Below are positions 35,673 through 44,146 of a stretch of DNA of 64,000 nt, piece by piece. The stretch lies in assembly GCA_041751955.1 (NCBI GenBank), contig JBGSIB010000057.1, forward strand, positions 1-64,000. The letters are read 5' to 3'. This DNA is from UBA2040 sp041751955 (GTDB taxonomy: Bacteria > Bacteroidota > Bacteroidia > Flavobacteriales_D > Crocinitomicaceae). The notes beneath the pieces were generated by a model that saw only the letters and a program-made list of their open reading frames with translations, did not search any database and was not told where the DNA came from. Every line of letters starts with the position of its first letter. Within the stretch, counting starts at the first letter, position 1. The position numbers were made by a program, and so were the translations under genes.

Positions 35673-36563
35673 TTATCTCTGGATAGAAATCGTTTTTGAC
35701 GAAGCTACGTTATCTACGAAATAGTGAACGACATACATGCCATTTTTGATGTTTTCTGGGATTCGAACCATTTCTTTGTTGGAACCTACGGTTGTTTCAC
35801 CCAAATCAGCGAACAAAACGGAACGACCGCTCATATCCACTATATTAACCGTTGATTTTCCTGAAATCAGTGATCCATAAGAAATATAAACAGCAGAATT
35901 TTGTGCTGAAAAAGAAGCGTTGAAATTATTAACTTTTTCAATCACTTCTTCATTCAATCCCAATGAACTGCCAATTAAATGGCTGGAGGTAAAAATGATA
36001 TCACCTGTATTTGCACCATTATTGTTCGCTGCATTTGATGCAACGTAAATTCTAACTGGGCCAACATCAGTCGCAGGAGCTACCCAAGACCATGCGAAAG
36101 CAGAACCTGAAGAACTACTCGCCAAAGTGTGACTTACATAACTTCTACCTCCACCAGAAAAGTTTTGCGTTCCACCTATTCCTGCTCCAATAGAGTTTCC
36201 AGCAGCCACATTGGTACCGTCTAAAACAGTTGCTGAAAAACCACGTTTGGATGGATTACTAGCGAGACTGAGCGTTATTGTATATGTCGAACCTGGTGTA
36301 TATGATGTGACAGGCGTTGTACCGCTGAAGATCGCTACAACATTTTGGGTGGCACCACTTTGAACTGCGCCAACATGACATTGCGTGCAATTTGCCTCGC
36401 CTGGTGCACCTGTCAATCCTGATTGACCACCGCTAGATTGTTTATTTGAATTTACAGAATGAGATTTTTGGTTTTTCTGAATGACAAAATCACCTGATTT
36501 TTGCCAAGCAATTGTTAAAGAAGAAGCAACTAATGCTCCCAATAAAATGTACTGTTTTTTCAT
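35673..36563 (-). CDS. Reeler/choice-of-anchor-like T9SS protein with CXXCH motif
   Basis: 296 residues. After a signal-like N-terminus (YILLGALVASSLTIAW) comes a haem-binding type motif GAPGEANCTQCHVG near residues 51-64, then a beta-sandwich domain (TYTITLSLASNPSKRGFSAT, GRSYVSHTLAS) like choice-of-anchor V domains. The end is a T9SS-type sorting region (AVYISYGSLISGKSTVNIVD to SKTISIQR). One CXXCH site implies a single c-type haem. It follows a DUF5777 barrel and a cytochrome c in one operon, so it is probably a surface-exposed electron-transfer component. This role is inferred. Confidence 0.8.
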   Translation of the reverse strand: MKKQYILLGALVASSLTIAWQKSGDFVIQKNQKSHSVNSNKQSSGGQSGLTGAPGEANCTQCHVGAVQSGATQNVVAIFSGTTPVTSYTPGSTYTITLSLASNPSKRGFSATVLDGTNVAAGNSIGAGIGGTQNFSGGGRSYVSHTLASSSSGSAFAWSWVAPATDVGPVRIYVASNAANNNGANTGDIIFTSSHLIGSSLGLNEEVIEKVNNFNASFSAQNSAVYISYGSLISGKSTVNIVDMSGRSVLFADLGETTVGSNKEMVRIPENIKNGMYVVHYFVDNVASSKTISIQR

Positions 36564-36613
36564 ATCTTGTTGTTTTATAGTTTATTATTAGTCTATTTAC
36601 CTGTTTCTAATCT

Positions 36614-37483
36614 TTATTTCCTTCTGATTTTAAAGTTTCTAGAAATACTAAAACCTAATCTAAATTGACCTTTTGCCCAATCCGATTGATTCAAAGCTAT
36701 GTATTGAACGTCGCCAAAGCCTCGAGCGTTGGTTAAGTTAATGTGAAAATTATGCCCATTGGTGACAAACTCAAAGCCAAAAGCCAATGAATTGGTGAAA
36801 TTCGGACGGATTTCCTCTTCAAAATTTAAGCTTTGAAAATATTCAACTATTACCCCGAAACTTTTTGTAAACTTATAATTAACGGCAATTCCAACCGCTC
36901 CAACCGTATTCAAGTCGTTGTATAAAACATAATTTCGGTGTGTCAAAGTTGGCATGAGGGCCATAGTAAAACGATCACTAAATTTTCTCGAAATAACAAC
37001 TTGGTTCGAAAAAGCCATTCTTCTCAAAAAATTTCCATCGTAATTGGCGGCTGAATTGGGGTCGTTGACAGATTTCATATAGGTCAAATAGGTCGTTCCA
37101 ATATAAGCCAATGAAATAGGCATACCTTTTTCTTTATTTTGTGTCAGTAATTTGCCTTTCACAAATCCGTCTATCAAAGAAGTATATGGCGCTCCAATTC
37201 CTTTCGACCTGCCTAAACCCAGCATCCATTTCTTGGTAAAACCATATTCAAAAGCCATACGGATATCTGCAGCTTGGTCAAAACCGAACGCAGATTGTAC
37301 ACCTCCTAAATCGCCAGCCATATCACCAAAACGATGCTCTATTCGATATTCCCAAGTTTTTGCACCCAAAACTTCTGGAGAATGAGAATTGATTATTCGG
37401 GTTGAGTTGAAGGTTTCTGTTATATCCTGCCCCCAACTTGTCAAACTGATTGAAGCGATTAAAACAAGGATTATTTTTTTCAT
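36614..37483 (-). CDS. DUF5777 family beta-barrel protein
   Basis: 289 residues with a signal peptide (ILVLIASISLTSWGQ). It has the family look of an outer-membrane barrel: TFNSTRIINSHSPEVLGAKTWEYRIEHRFGDM (in parts), repeated aromatic-ended strands and a C-terminal LGFSISRNFKIRRK. It lies between a cytochrome c gene (seven bases upstream) and a haem-motif T9SS gene (50 bases downstream). DUF5777 proteins are commonly found with cytochrome genes in Bacteroidota; a role in passing electrons or a cofactor across the outer membrane is inferred. Confidence 0.85.
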   Translation of the reverse strand: MKKIILVLIASISLTSWGQDITETFNSTRIINSHSPEVLGAKTWEYRIEHRFGDMAGDLGGVQSAFGFDQAADIRMAFEYGFTKKWMLGLGRSKGIGAPYTSLIDGFVKGKLLTQNKEKGMPISLAYIGTTYLTYMKSVNDPNSAANYDGNFLRRMAFSNQVVISRKFSDRFTMALMPTLTHRNYVLYNDLNTVGAVGIAVNYKFTKSFGVIVEYFQSLNFEEEIRPNFTNSLAFGFEFVTNGHNFHINLTNARGFGDVQYIALNQSDWAKGQFRLGFSISRNFKIRRK

Positions 37484-37490
37484 AGTATAA

Positions 37491-38528
37491 TTATTTCTGA
37501 GCTAGTTGGCGCAAATAGGCCATCAAATCCTCAATTTGCTGATCACTCATTTTTTCTTTTGTATATCTGGGCATGTATTGATTTCTACCCGGCATGGTGT
37601 AAGTTCCGTAGCGTGTGATTTGATAAAGAGTTCTATCCTCATAACCTTCCATGTGATGAACAAACATTCTTCCGCTCAATACATCGTTGTCCAATTTTAA
37701 AAAGGTAACCCTTCCATCTTTGTGGCAATATAAACACGCGTTTTCATATATAAATTTACCTTTTTCAATATTTCCACCTACGCCATATTTGCGGTTTTCA
37801 CGTGGCATTGTGACATCGAAATGAGCAGAAAATCCTCGAACGAAGGAACTTTCCAAAACATTTAAAAGGTCTTTCTTTTCATCACTATTTAGTGCTTGCG
37901 GCAGACGAATTCGTTCTCTTTGTTCCTCGGTCAATTCTACATCTTTTAATTTCAATTCGTTTGCTTTGAAGTAGTGCATTATCGATTCAAGTTCCCAATC
38001 TTTCAAATGTCGACCGGCGGAACAATATTTAGCACAAACCTGAACAGATTCTTCTAATGAAGATTTTGCTTTTGTGATCAAATCACCATATTTTTTTACA
38101 TAATCATCGTTGTAAAAAGCCCTTCTGTTGTAAATCCCCCAAAAAGTGGATCCTGGGAGAAAAGGTAGCTTGTTTTTCTGTGCATATTCCAAACGTTTTT
38201 CAGGACTTTGCTCGTTCGATTGTTCAAACTCTCGACCTAAATTATGGCAATCTGTGCAAACGAAATAAGGTGAAATCAGTTTGCTTTTGAAAAGACCTTT
38301 TTTTCTTCGACCCTTTTCAATTAACTCTTTGCCTATCAAAGCTTTTTGTTGGTCGACATTTTGAATGTGATGACTTGATTTTTGTCCTCCTAGGGCTATA
38401 ATGGCATCTTCTACCGTCATTTCCTCTGCTAAAATGACCTTGTATGGGGCAATTTTACCATCTTGTTTTTGGAGGGACAACAAGAAGAATATGCCTAGAA
38501 GAAAAAGTACTCCGAAAGCTTTTGTCAT
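37491..38528 (-). CDS. c-type cytochrome with two haem-binding sites
   Basis: 345 residues from the ATG complementary to 38526-38528 (MTKAFGVLFLLGIFFLLSLQ signal). Two CXXCH motifs are present: CTDCHNL near residue 90 and CLYCHKD near residue 265; an intermediate CAKYC lacks the His. The C-terminal part has the MPGRNQYMPRYTKEKMSDQQIEDLMAYLRQL cytochrome c fold (distal Met region), in parts. It is the first gene of the three-gene operon and should be periplasmic, passing electrons. Confidence 0.88.
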   Translation of the reverse strand: MTKAFGVLFLLGIFFLLSLQKQDGKIAPYKVILAEEMTVEDAIIALGGQKSSHHIQNVDQQKALIGKELIEKGRRKKGLFKSKLISPYFVCTDCHNLGREFEQSNEQSPEKRLEYAQKNKLPFLPGSTFWGIYNRRAFYNDDYVKKYGDLITKAKSSLEESVQVCAKYCSAGRHLKDWELESIMHYFKANELKLKDVELTEEQRERIRLPQALNSDEKKDLLNVLESSFVRGFSAHFDVTMPRENRKYGVGGNIEKGKFIYENACLYCHKDGRVTFLKLDNDVLSGRMFVHHMEGYEDRTLYQITRYGTYTMPGRNQYMPRYTKEKMSDQQIEDLMAYLRQLAQK

Positions 38529-38644
38529 ATTTAAAATTTTCAGGACTAAAGATAAAAAAAATAATGAGGTGCAAGTGTCCACTTCTTTGACCATTATTGT
38601 GATGTCAAAAAAATGATTAGTTTAGCGGTAACATTGGCTTTCAG

Positions 38645-39208
38645 ATGACAAAACAAGAATTACGATCTGTATTTAAAGATAAACGAAAAGGAATTTCCCC
38701 CGGTGAATTAAATTCACTTTCCGAGCAGATTATTGAACGTTTGTTGGCCACTTTTCAGCTGGAGAAAAAAACGGTAAGTGTTTTTCTACCTATTGAACGT
38801 CAAAAGGAAATCAACACCTATTCACTTTGGGAAAAAATCAGAAGTTTTGAAGGCAAAGTAGCCATTCCCAAGGTAAATGCACCCAAAGGTGATCTAAAAC
38901 ATTACATGCTTGTCAACCATAATCAATTGGCTACAAGCGAATTGGGAATTCCCGAACCACAAAGTGGAAAAATCATAGCTGCGCTTAAAATAGAAGTAGT
39001 TATTGTTCCTCTGCTCTGCTTTGATGAAAGTGGTCATCGTGTGGGATACGGTGGTGGATTTTACGACCGATTTTTGAGTAAATGTAATCCACAGTGCAAA
39101 TTCATTGGACTTTCCTTGTTTCCACCTGTAGAAAAAATCGATGATATCAATTCAGACGATATCAAACTTCACGCTTGTATTACTCCAACAGAAGTTTTTC
39201 GTTTCTAA
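38645..39208 (+). CDS. 5-formyltetrahydrofolate cyclo-ligase
   Basis: 187 residues. It makes 5,10-methenyl-THF from 5-formyl-THF with ATP. Signatures are the N-terminal MTKQELRSVFKDKR, the PLLCFDESGHRVGYGGGFYDRF motif near residues 121-142, and FLPIERQKEINT. The E. coli gene is called ygfA/fau. It is divergent from the cytochrome operon with separate regulation. Confidence 0.95.
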   Translation: MTKQELRSVFKDKRKGISPGELNSLSEQIIERLLATFQLEKKTVSVFLPIERQKEINTYSLWEKIRSFEGKVAIPKVNAPKGDLKHYMLVNHNQLATSELGIPEPQSGKIIAALKIEVVIVPLLCFDESGHRVGYGGGFYDRFLSKCNPQCKFIGLSLFPPVEKIDDINSDDIKLHACITPTEVFRF

Positions 39209-39337
39209 AAAAATTTCCATAACTTCCTGATTATTAATTTATCAGTTTGCAAGAACATTTGCGACTTGGCATACCCTTTGCCTTATCTCCTTCGGTGGAA
39301 ATCAAACTTTTTTAAAGAATCCAACGTATAGAGGAAT

Positions 39338-39883
39338 ATGAGATGGCTTTTGCTTATTTCGTGGTTTATGTTCAGTTCCGTTTTATTCGCTCCGGCGGGA
39401 AGGGGAACTTTTGGCGTTTGTGTCAGTTATCAAGCTACAGGAAAGGTCACGACTTACATCGCTTGCATGAATAACGGTGGCCGTTACTCGCAGCGAAGAA
39501 CCTTATTGGAAGATGAATTTGTAAAATACGCTTCGGGTTATTGGCCAAGTATTTACAATCCTGAACGTGAAAATTTGTTCGCAAAAGAGGAATTGTCTTG
39601 TGGCGTGATAATCGACTCCATCAACCGAAAACAGTATCCTTATTGTTCACCAATGGATTCTCTTTGGAAAATCAGATTTAGAGATTATCCTTGGCAAGGA
39701 CGACAAGAACCAGGTTGGAGCAACAAGAATTATCGCCCGTCTTCTGGACAAGAAAAATATTTATACAAAGAATTTGGCATCTACAACATTGACAGAGATT
39801 TTTTTATCGACACCAACTTTTGGAAACTACTTCGTTCCGTAAATGATAAGGAATGGATTAATCATTATAAAAATTTACCATGA
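39338..39883 (+). CDS. Secreted hypothetical protein
   Basis: 181 residues. The start MRWLLLISWFMFSSVLFA is signal-like. The mature part has four Cys and a Trp/Tyr-rich, likely beta domain (GRGTFGVCVSYQATGKVTTY, WPSIYNPERENLF). I do not recognise a family. It overlaps the DUF547 lipoprotein gene by four bases (ATGA) and so is cotranscribed with it. No Shine-Dalgarno was obvious. Confidence 0.7.
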   Translation: MRWLLLISWFMFSSVLFAPAGRGTFGVCVSYQATGKVTTYIACMNNGGRYSQRRTLLEDEFVKYASGYWPSIYNPERENLFAKEELSCGVIIDSINRKQYPYCSPMDSLWKIRFRDYPWQGRQEPGWSNKNYRPSSGQEKYLYKEFGIYNIDRDFFIDTNFWKLLRSVNDKEWINHYKNLP

Positions 39884-40851
39884 GACTATCATCAATAATT
39901 ATCACAGCCGTTCTTCTTTCTTCTTGTTCAAGTAACGAAAAACAAAACGAGGATTCTACAAACGAAACAAAAATTCAAGAATCTACTGAAGTAACTATTC
40001 CAGAAAAGACTTTGCAAGGAGACCTTACGGAAACTAAATCTTCATCGAAGGAAATTGTATTGGAAGAAAATACAGGAGAAAAAAATTATCGAGATGTAAA
40101 GAAATACCTGAAGGATGAAACGAAAATAGAAACAAACACTGAGGTGAAAATTTCTGAAGACAATAAAGTCACGCCAAAGGAAGAAGTGAAAATGATCAAA
40201 GAAGATTTTTCTGGAGTTTACAATCAGATACTTACCAATTTTGTAAGTAGTTCAGGCAATGTGAATTATGCAGGAATTAAAACGAACCGAACGATGCTCA
40301 GCCAAGCAACAAAGCATTTTGAAGAAAATCCACCACAAAGTTCGTGGTCTAGCAATCAGAAATTGGCCTTTTGGATCAATGCGTATAATTTGTACACAAT
40401 AGAATTGGTCGTTGACAATTATCCGGTTGCTTCCATAAAAGATATCAATGGAGGAAAACCTTGGGATAAGAAATTCATCAACTTAGACGGGCGAACCTTA
40501 AGTTTGAACGACATCGAAAACAACATCATCCGAAAAGATTTCAACGAACCGAGAATACATTTCGCTGTGAATTGCGCGAGTATTTCTTGTCCGAAGTTGT
40601 TGAACAAAGCTTATACATCTGGAAATTTAAATACCTTGTTGGAATCGCAAACCAAACGATTTATCAATGATAATGCGATGAATGCAATCAGTGAAAAATC
40701 GGCTCAAATTTCCAATATTTTTGATTGGTACAAAGTGGATTTCACAAAAAATGGTTCAGTAATAGATTTCTTGAATAAATATGTGAACACGACGATTAAT
40801 TCAGATGCGAAAATTACGTACAAGGACTACAACTGGAATTTGAACAAATAA
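39880..40851 (+). CDS. DUF547 lipoprotein
   Basis: 323 residues. The lipobox LLSSC (Cys near 15) is followed by a low-complexity Glu/Lys/Thr linker to about residue 110 and then the DUF547 domain: NQKLAFWINAYNLYTIELVV, SIKDINGGKPWDKKFINLDG, SLNDIENNIIRKDF, HFAVNCASISCPKLLN. DUF547 has a papain-like fold remote relationship; the Cys and His context (NCASISCP) is conserved. Envelope role unknown. Second gene of the pair. Confidence 0.88.
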   Translation: MRLSSIIITAVLLSSCSSNEKQNEDSTNETKIQESTEVTIPEKTLQGDLTETKSSSKEIVLEENTGEKNYRDVKKYLKDETKIETNTEVKISEDNKVTPKEEVKMIKEDFSGVYNQILTNFVSSSGNVNYAGIKTNRTMLSQATKHFEENPPQSSWSSNQKLAFWINAYNLYTIELVVDNYPVASIKDINGGKPWDKKFINLDGRTLSLNDIENNIIRKDFNEPRIHFAVNCASISCPKLLNKAYTSGNLNTLLESQTKRFINDNAMNAISEKSAQISNIFDWYKVDFTKNGSVIDFLNKYVNTTINSDAKITYKDYNWNLNK

Positions 40852-40885
40852 AAAAGTGGATTTCGACTACGCTCAACCCACTTTT
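40851..40885. terminator. Bidirectional terminator with dispersed loop
   Basis: AAAAAGTGG (40851-40859) pairs with CCACTTTT (40878-40885). The loop contains TTCGACTACGCTCA (40862-40875), seen again in the efp terminator. The left A-run and right T-run serve convergent DUF547 and fabI genes. The stem overlaps the DUF547 stop codon. Confidence 0.82.
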
Positions 40886-40910
40886 AATTCTATTTAAAAA
40901 TAGCGATATT

Positions 40911-41723
40911 TTATTCGCCGAATTTCTCGATTACTTGTTGCGTTACACCTGTGTTGCTGAATCCTCCGTCGTGGAAGAGGTTTTGCATGGTTACGTAACG
41001 TGTTAAATCTGAGAACATGGAAATACAATAATCTGCACATGCGATTGCTGGAGCGTTTCCAAGCGGCGACATTTGTTCTGAGAAATTGATAAATTCCGTG
41101 AAACCTTTGATTCCTTGTCCAGCGGTTGTTACTGTTGGCGATTGAGAAATCGTGTTGACGCGAACTTTGTTTTTGATTCCATAATGGTAACCGAAAGAGC
41201 GCGTGATGGATTCCAAAAGCGACTTCGCATCGGCCATGTCATTGTAATCAGGGAAAATTCTTTGTGCAGCAATATAGGTCAAAGCAACAACCGAACTCCA
41301 TTCATTCAAGGCATCTTGTTTGTACAAAGAAGCCAATGTTTTGTGCAATGAAATAGCCGAAACATCCATCGTTTGTTGGTAAAACGCATAGTTGTTTTCC
41401 GTGTAATGTTTTCCTTTACGAACGTTTGGCGACATACCGATGGAATGTAGAACAAAGTCTAATTTTCCACCCAAAATCTCCATGGATTGAGCAATTAAAT
41501 TGTCCAAATCTTCAACTGATGTTGCATCCGCAGGAATAACTTGACTGTTAGTTTCAGCTGCCAATGTGTTGATTTCACCCATGCGCATAGCGATTGGTGC
41601 GTTGGTCAACACAAAAGTAGCGCCTTCTTCATGCGCGCGCTGTGCAACTTTCCATGCAATGGATTGTTCGTTCAATGCACCGAATATGATGCCTCTTTTT
41701 CCTTTCAATAAATTATTAGCCAT
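40911..41723 (-). CDS. fabI: Enoyl-[acyl-carrier-protein] reductase (NADH)
   Basis: 270 residues from the ATG complementary to 41721-41723 (MANNLLKGKRGIIFGALN); the frame extends eight codons further without family support. FabI signs are GIIFGALNEQSIAWKVA, the SDR-like catalytic Tyr-(x6)-Lys in PDYNDMADAKSLLES, and the tail FHDGGFSNTGVT. It performs the last step of the fatty-acid elongation cycle. It has its own promoter at 41745-41773 and is likely monocistronic. Confidence 0.95.
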   Translation of the reverse strand: MANNLLKGKRGIIFGALNEQSIAWKVAQRAHEEGATFVLTNAPIAMRMGEINTLAAETNSQVIPADATSVEDLDNLIAQSMEILGGKLDFVLHSIGMSPNVRKGKHYTENNYAFYQQTMDVSAISLHKTLASLYKQDALNEWSSVVALTYIAAQRIFPDYNDMADAKSLLESITRSFGYHYGIKNKVRVNTISQSPTVTTAGQGIKGFTEFINFSEQMSPLGNAPAIACADYCISMFSDLTRYVTMQNLFHDGGFSNTGVTQQVIEKFGE

Positions 41724-41744
41724 AACTGTATGTTCGTTGTTATA

Positions 41745-41773
41745 CAAAGTTAATTATTTAATTCATTCACAAA
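41745..41773 (-). promoter_or_regulatory. Promoter of fabI
   Basis: On the minus strand TTTG (41773-41770), a 17-base spacer and TAACTTTG (41752-41745) match the Bacteroidota consensus, with a slightly short spacer. The leader to ATG 41723 is about 15-20 bases. Confidence 0.6.
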
Positions 41774-41779
41774 CAGACT

Positions 41780-42544
41780 TCAATCCATGAGGATTTCCAT
41801 GCCATCGTGTGCAATTCTCACAAGAGGTGGTAAAATAGCTTCAACTTCTTCATGTTTCCCGAGCAGGTGCGAAATGTGCGTCAAATAAGCGCGTTCTGGT
41901 TTTATTTCCTCGATAAACGCGAGTGCTTCCTCCAAATTGAAATGAGAAATATGCTCTGAAATCCGCAAAGCATTAACTATCAATACTTTCGTCCCTTTTA
42001 GTTTTGCTTTTTCTTCGTCTGATACCGTTTTGGCATCCGTGATGTACGTGAAATCGCCAATGCGATAGCCGAAAACAGGCATCATGTAATGCATCACCTG
42101 AACCGGTTGAAAAGTGATTCCTTCAATAATAAAAGGTTGATTTTCAATCAAATTCACGTTTACCCGAGGAATACCTGGGTAAGGATTATCATCAAATACG
42201 TAACTGAATTCTCTTTTCAAGGCTGCTTCCACATTTCGTGTGCAATAAACTTGCATGTCGTGCTTTTGCTTGAAATTGAAGGCACGAACATCGTCCATTC
42301 CCGCCACGTGATCTTTGTGTTCGTGCGTAAAAACGACTGCATTCAAATGCTGAACATTGGCGCGCAACATTTGCTGACGAAAATCTGGTCCAGTGTCGAT
42401 GACAAAATTTTTGTCTCCAATGGAGATAAGAATGGAACTGCGCAAACGATTATCTTTCGGGTCACTCGACGCACAAACAGCACAATCACATGCAATTACA
42501 GGCATACCTTGTGAGGTGCCTGAACCAAGAATTGTTATTTTCAT
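41780..42544 (-). CDS. MBL-fold metallo-hydrolase (PhnP-like)
   Basis: 254 residues from the ATG complementary to 42542-42544, which gives MKITILGSGTSQGMPVIAC; a start four codons earlier overlaps the upstream gene. Zinc ligands: THEHKDHVAGMDD near residue 78, with CDCAVC before it (likely structural Zn site), ITDAKTVSD and HISHLLGKHEEV. The family hydrolyses phosphodiesters or lactone-like substrates; the exact substrate is not clear. Last gene of the radC-wecB run. Confidence 0.88.
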   Translation of the reverse strand: MKITILGSGTSQGMPVIACDCAVCASSDPKDNRLRSSILISIGDKNFVIDTGPDFRQQMLRANVQHLNAVVFTHEHKDHVAGMDDVRAFNFKQKHDMQVYCTRNVEAALKREFSYVFDDNPYPGIPRVNVNLIENQPFIIEGITFQPVQVMHYMMPVFGYRIGDFTYITDAKTVSDEEKAKLKGTKVLIVNALRISEHISHFNLEEALAFIEEIKPERAYLTHISHLLGKHEEVEAILPPLVRIAHDGMEILMD

Positions 42545-42548
42545 GGGT

Positions 42549-42941
42549 TTATTCATTTCCTGACATTAGAATCTTCACCCCCAACCAAATCCATCCCACA
42601 ACCAAAAGTGTACCTCCAAGCGGTGTGATGGGTCCCAAAAACTTCAATTCCATTCCTATAATCTCTTGTATGGCCAGACCGTAAATGGACAGCGAGAAAA
42701 GCAAGGTTCCAACAATCAACAAATTGATAGGAAGTCTAAAATTGAAACTCCATTTTTCTGCCAAAACAGCCAAAACCAGTAAGGCTATACCATGATACAT
42801 TTGATATTTTACTCCCGTTTCAAAGGAAAGCAAGCGCTCTGAAGAAATTCGTTCTTTCAGCGCATGTGCACCAAATGCGCCCAGAATGATGGCAACAGAA
42901 ATAAAGGCAATTGCCCAAAGTAAAATGCGTTTTTGTGTCAT
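42549..42941 (-). CDS. DUF423 family membrane protein
   Basis: 130 residues starting at the ATG complementary to 42939-42941 (MTQKRILLWAIAFISVA). Four hydrophobic helices and the family motif LGAFGAHALKERI near residues 23-35, then MYHGIALLVLAVL and PLGGTLLVVGWIWLG. Function unknown. It overlaps the polysaccharide-deacetylase-like gene by four bases (ATGA). Confidence 0.9.
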   Translation of the reverse strand: MTQKRILLWAIAFISVAIILGAFGAHALKERISSERLLSFETGVKYQMYHGIALLVLAVLAEKWSFNFRLPINLLIVGTLLFSLSIYGLAIQEIIGMELKFLGPITPLGGTLLVVGWIWLGVKILMSGNE

Positions 42942-44146
42942 TGCTTTAAAGTTAAAGTATAATCTAAGACTTCCGACCATCCTTTCCATTTTCCATAGTC
43001 TGAAATGGTCTCGTTGTGCCAAATGAAACTAAACTGACCGCCCATTTGTTCAACTTCCTGATACAATTGATCGATTTTCTGTTTCGCTGCGGTTATGGTC
43101 AAATGCAAATATTCATGCAACGTTCCGTCCATGCAGGCAAAAGGATAAATCATCAAATCTGTCTTGGCATTTTTCGATAAATCAAACCAAGGAAAAGGAT
43201 GAGCGGTGCCATTTCTGAAACCAACTGCATCCGCAAAACCCATGGAATAATCCTCTTGGATTCCATTTTTCAGAAGATTTTGATAGGTAGATGGAAAACG
43301 CAATTTAAGGAAATGTTGACGGGAAATTTCTACTTTATTTTCAGTAAACTGTTGTAGACGACTGATTTCTTTCGACAAAAGATCCATATGAGAATTGGAC
43401 AAGTAACTGGGATGAATTCCAATCTGTACTTTAGCCTGAAATCGTTTAATTAATTGCTGAATTCCTTCCGTTTCAATGGAAATATTAAAGTCTTTGTTGC
43501 CGTAATCTCCAACCAACCAAAACATCCGAGTACTAAAATCCTCAGCAATTTTTTCGATTTTAGAATAACTGTCGTAAGGGTCTTTTTCCTTTCCTGAAAG
43601 GACATTTTTACGTTCTTTAAATCGATTAAAATCACCTGTAACTATATCTTTTACATTCGAAAGCAATCGTCTTTTACCCTCCTTAAATTGAAAAGCAAAA
43701 GCATTGTCGATATCGAAAGTTGGAATAATTTCGGTTGCTGACTTTTTTCGATTCAAAGAAGACCCAGTCAGCTTTTCAATCATGTCGATGAACTCATGTG
43801 CCCATCTGTCGCACACGCATTGTTCCAAACATTCATTTTGAAATTGCCAACTACTTTTGGCGGAGAATCGCTCCATGCTATCCAACTCTTTTGGTTGGTA
43901 TTCCTCCATTCGGCTGAGCACAAAAAACAAACGAGAAAGAATGTCTTTTTCCTGCAATTCACTGTGAATTTCATTTCCGTTCAATAATTTTCCAAAAATA
44001 CTTGGAAGCTGAAATTTCGTTTCGGGTGCATTTTCGAATATTTTATTGTCATCCGTTAATTCAAAATCAATACCGCGAAGGCCAAAAATAAACTCAAAAG
44101 TATATTTCCAGCGTGGTGTGACTTGATCAACGAATAGCAAAATCAT
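42938..44146 (-). CDS. Polysaccharide deacetylase-like protein
   Basis: 402 residues; start MILLFVDQVTPRWKYTFEFIF (in parts) at the ATG complementary to 44144-44146. The middle has IIPTFDIDNAFAFQ near residue 130 and GIHPSYLSN near 240, matching the NodB-like Asp-Asp and HxxSH-type motifs, plus FADAVGFRNGTAHPFPWFDL later. It would deacetylate or hydrolyse a cell-surface glycan. It shares one base with the end of wecB (TGATG), so these make one operon. Confidence 0.8.
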   Translation of the reverse strand: MILLFVDQVTPRWKYTFEFIFGLRGIDFELTDDNKIFENAPETKFQLPSIFGKLLNGNEIHSELQEKDILSRLFFVLSRMEEYQPKELDSMERFSAKSSWQFQNECLEQCVCDRWAHEFIDMIEKLTGSSLNRKKSATEIIPTFDIDNAFAFQFKEGKRRLLSNVKDIVTGDFNRFKERKNVLSGKEKDPYDSYSKIEKIAEDFSTRMFWLVGDYGNKDFNISIETEGIQQLIKRFQAKVQIGIHPSYLSNSHMDLLSKEISRLQQFTENKVEISRQHFLKLRFPSTYQNLLKNGIQEDYSMGFADAVGFRNGTAHPFPWFDLSKNAKTDLMIYPFACMDGTLHEYLHLTITAAKQKIDQLYQEVEQMGGQFSFIWHNETISDYGKWKGWSEVLDYTLTLKQ

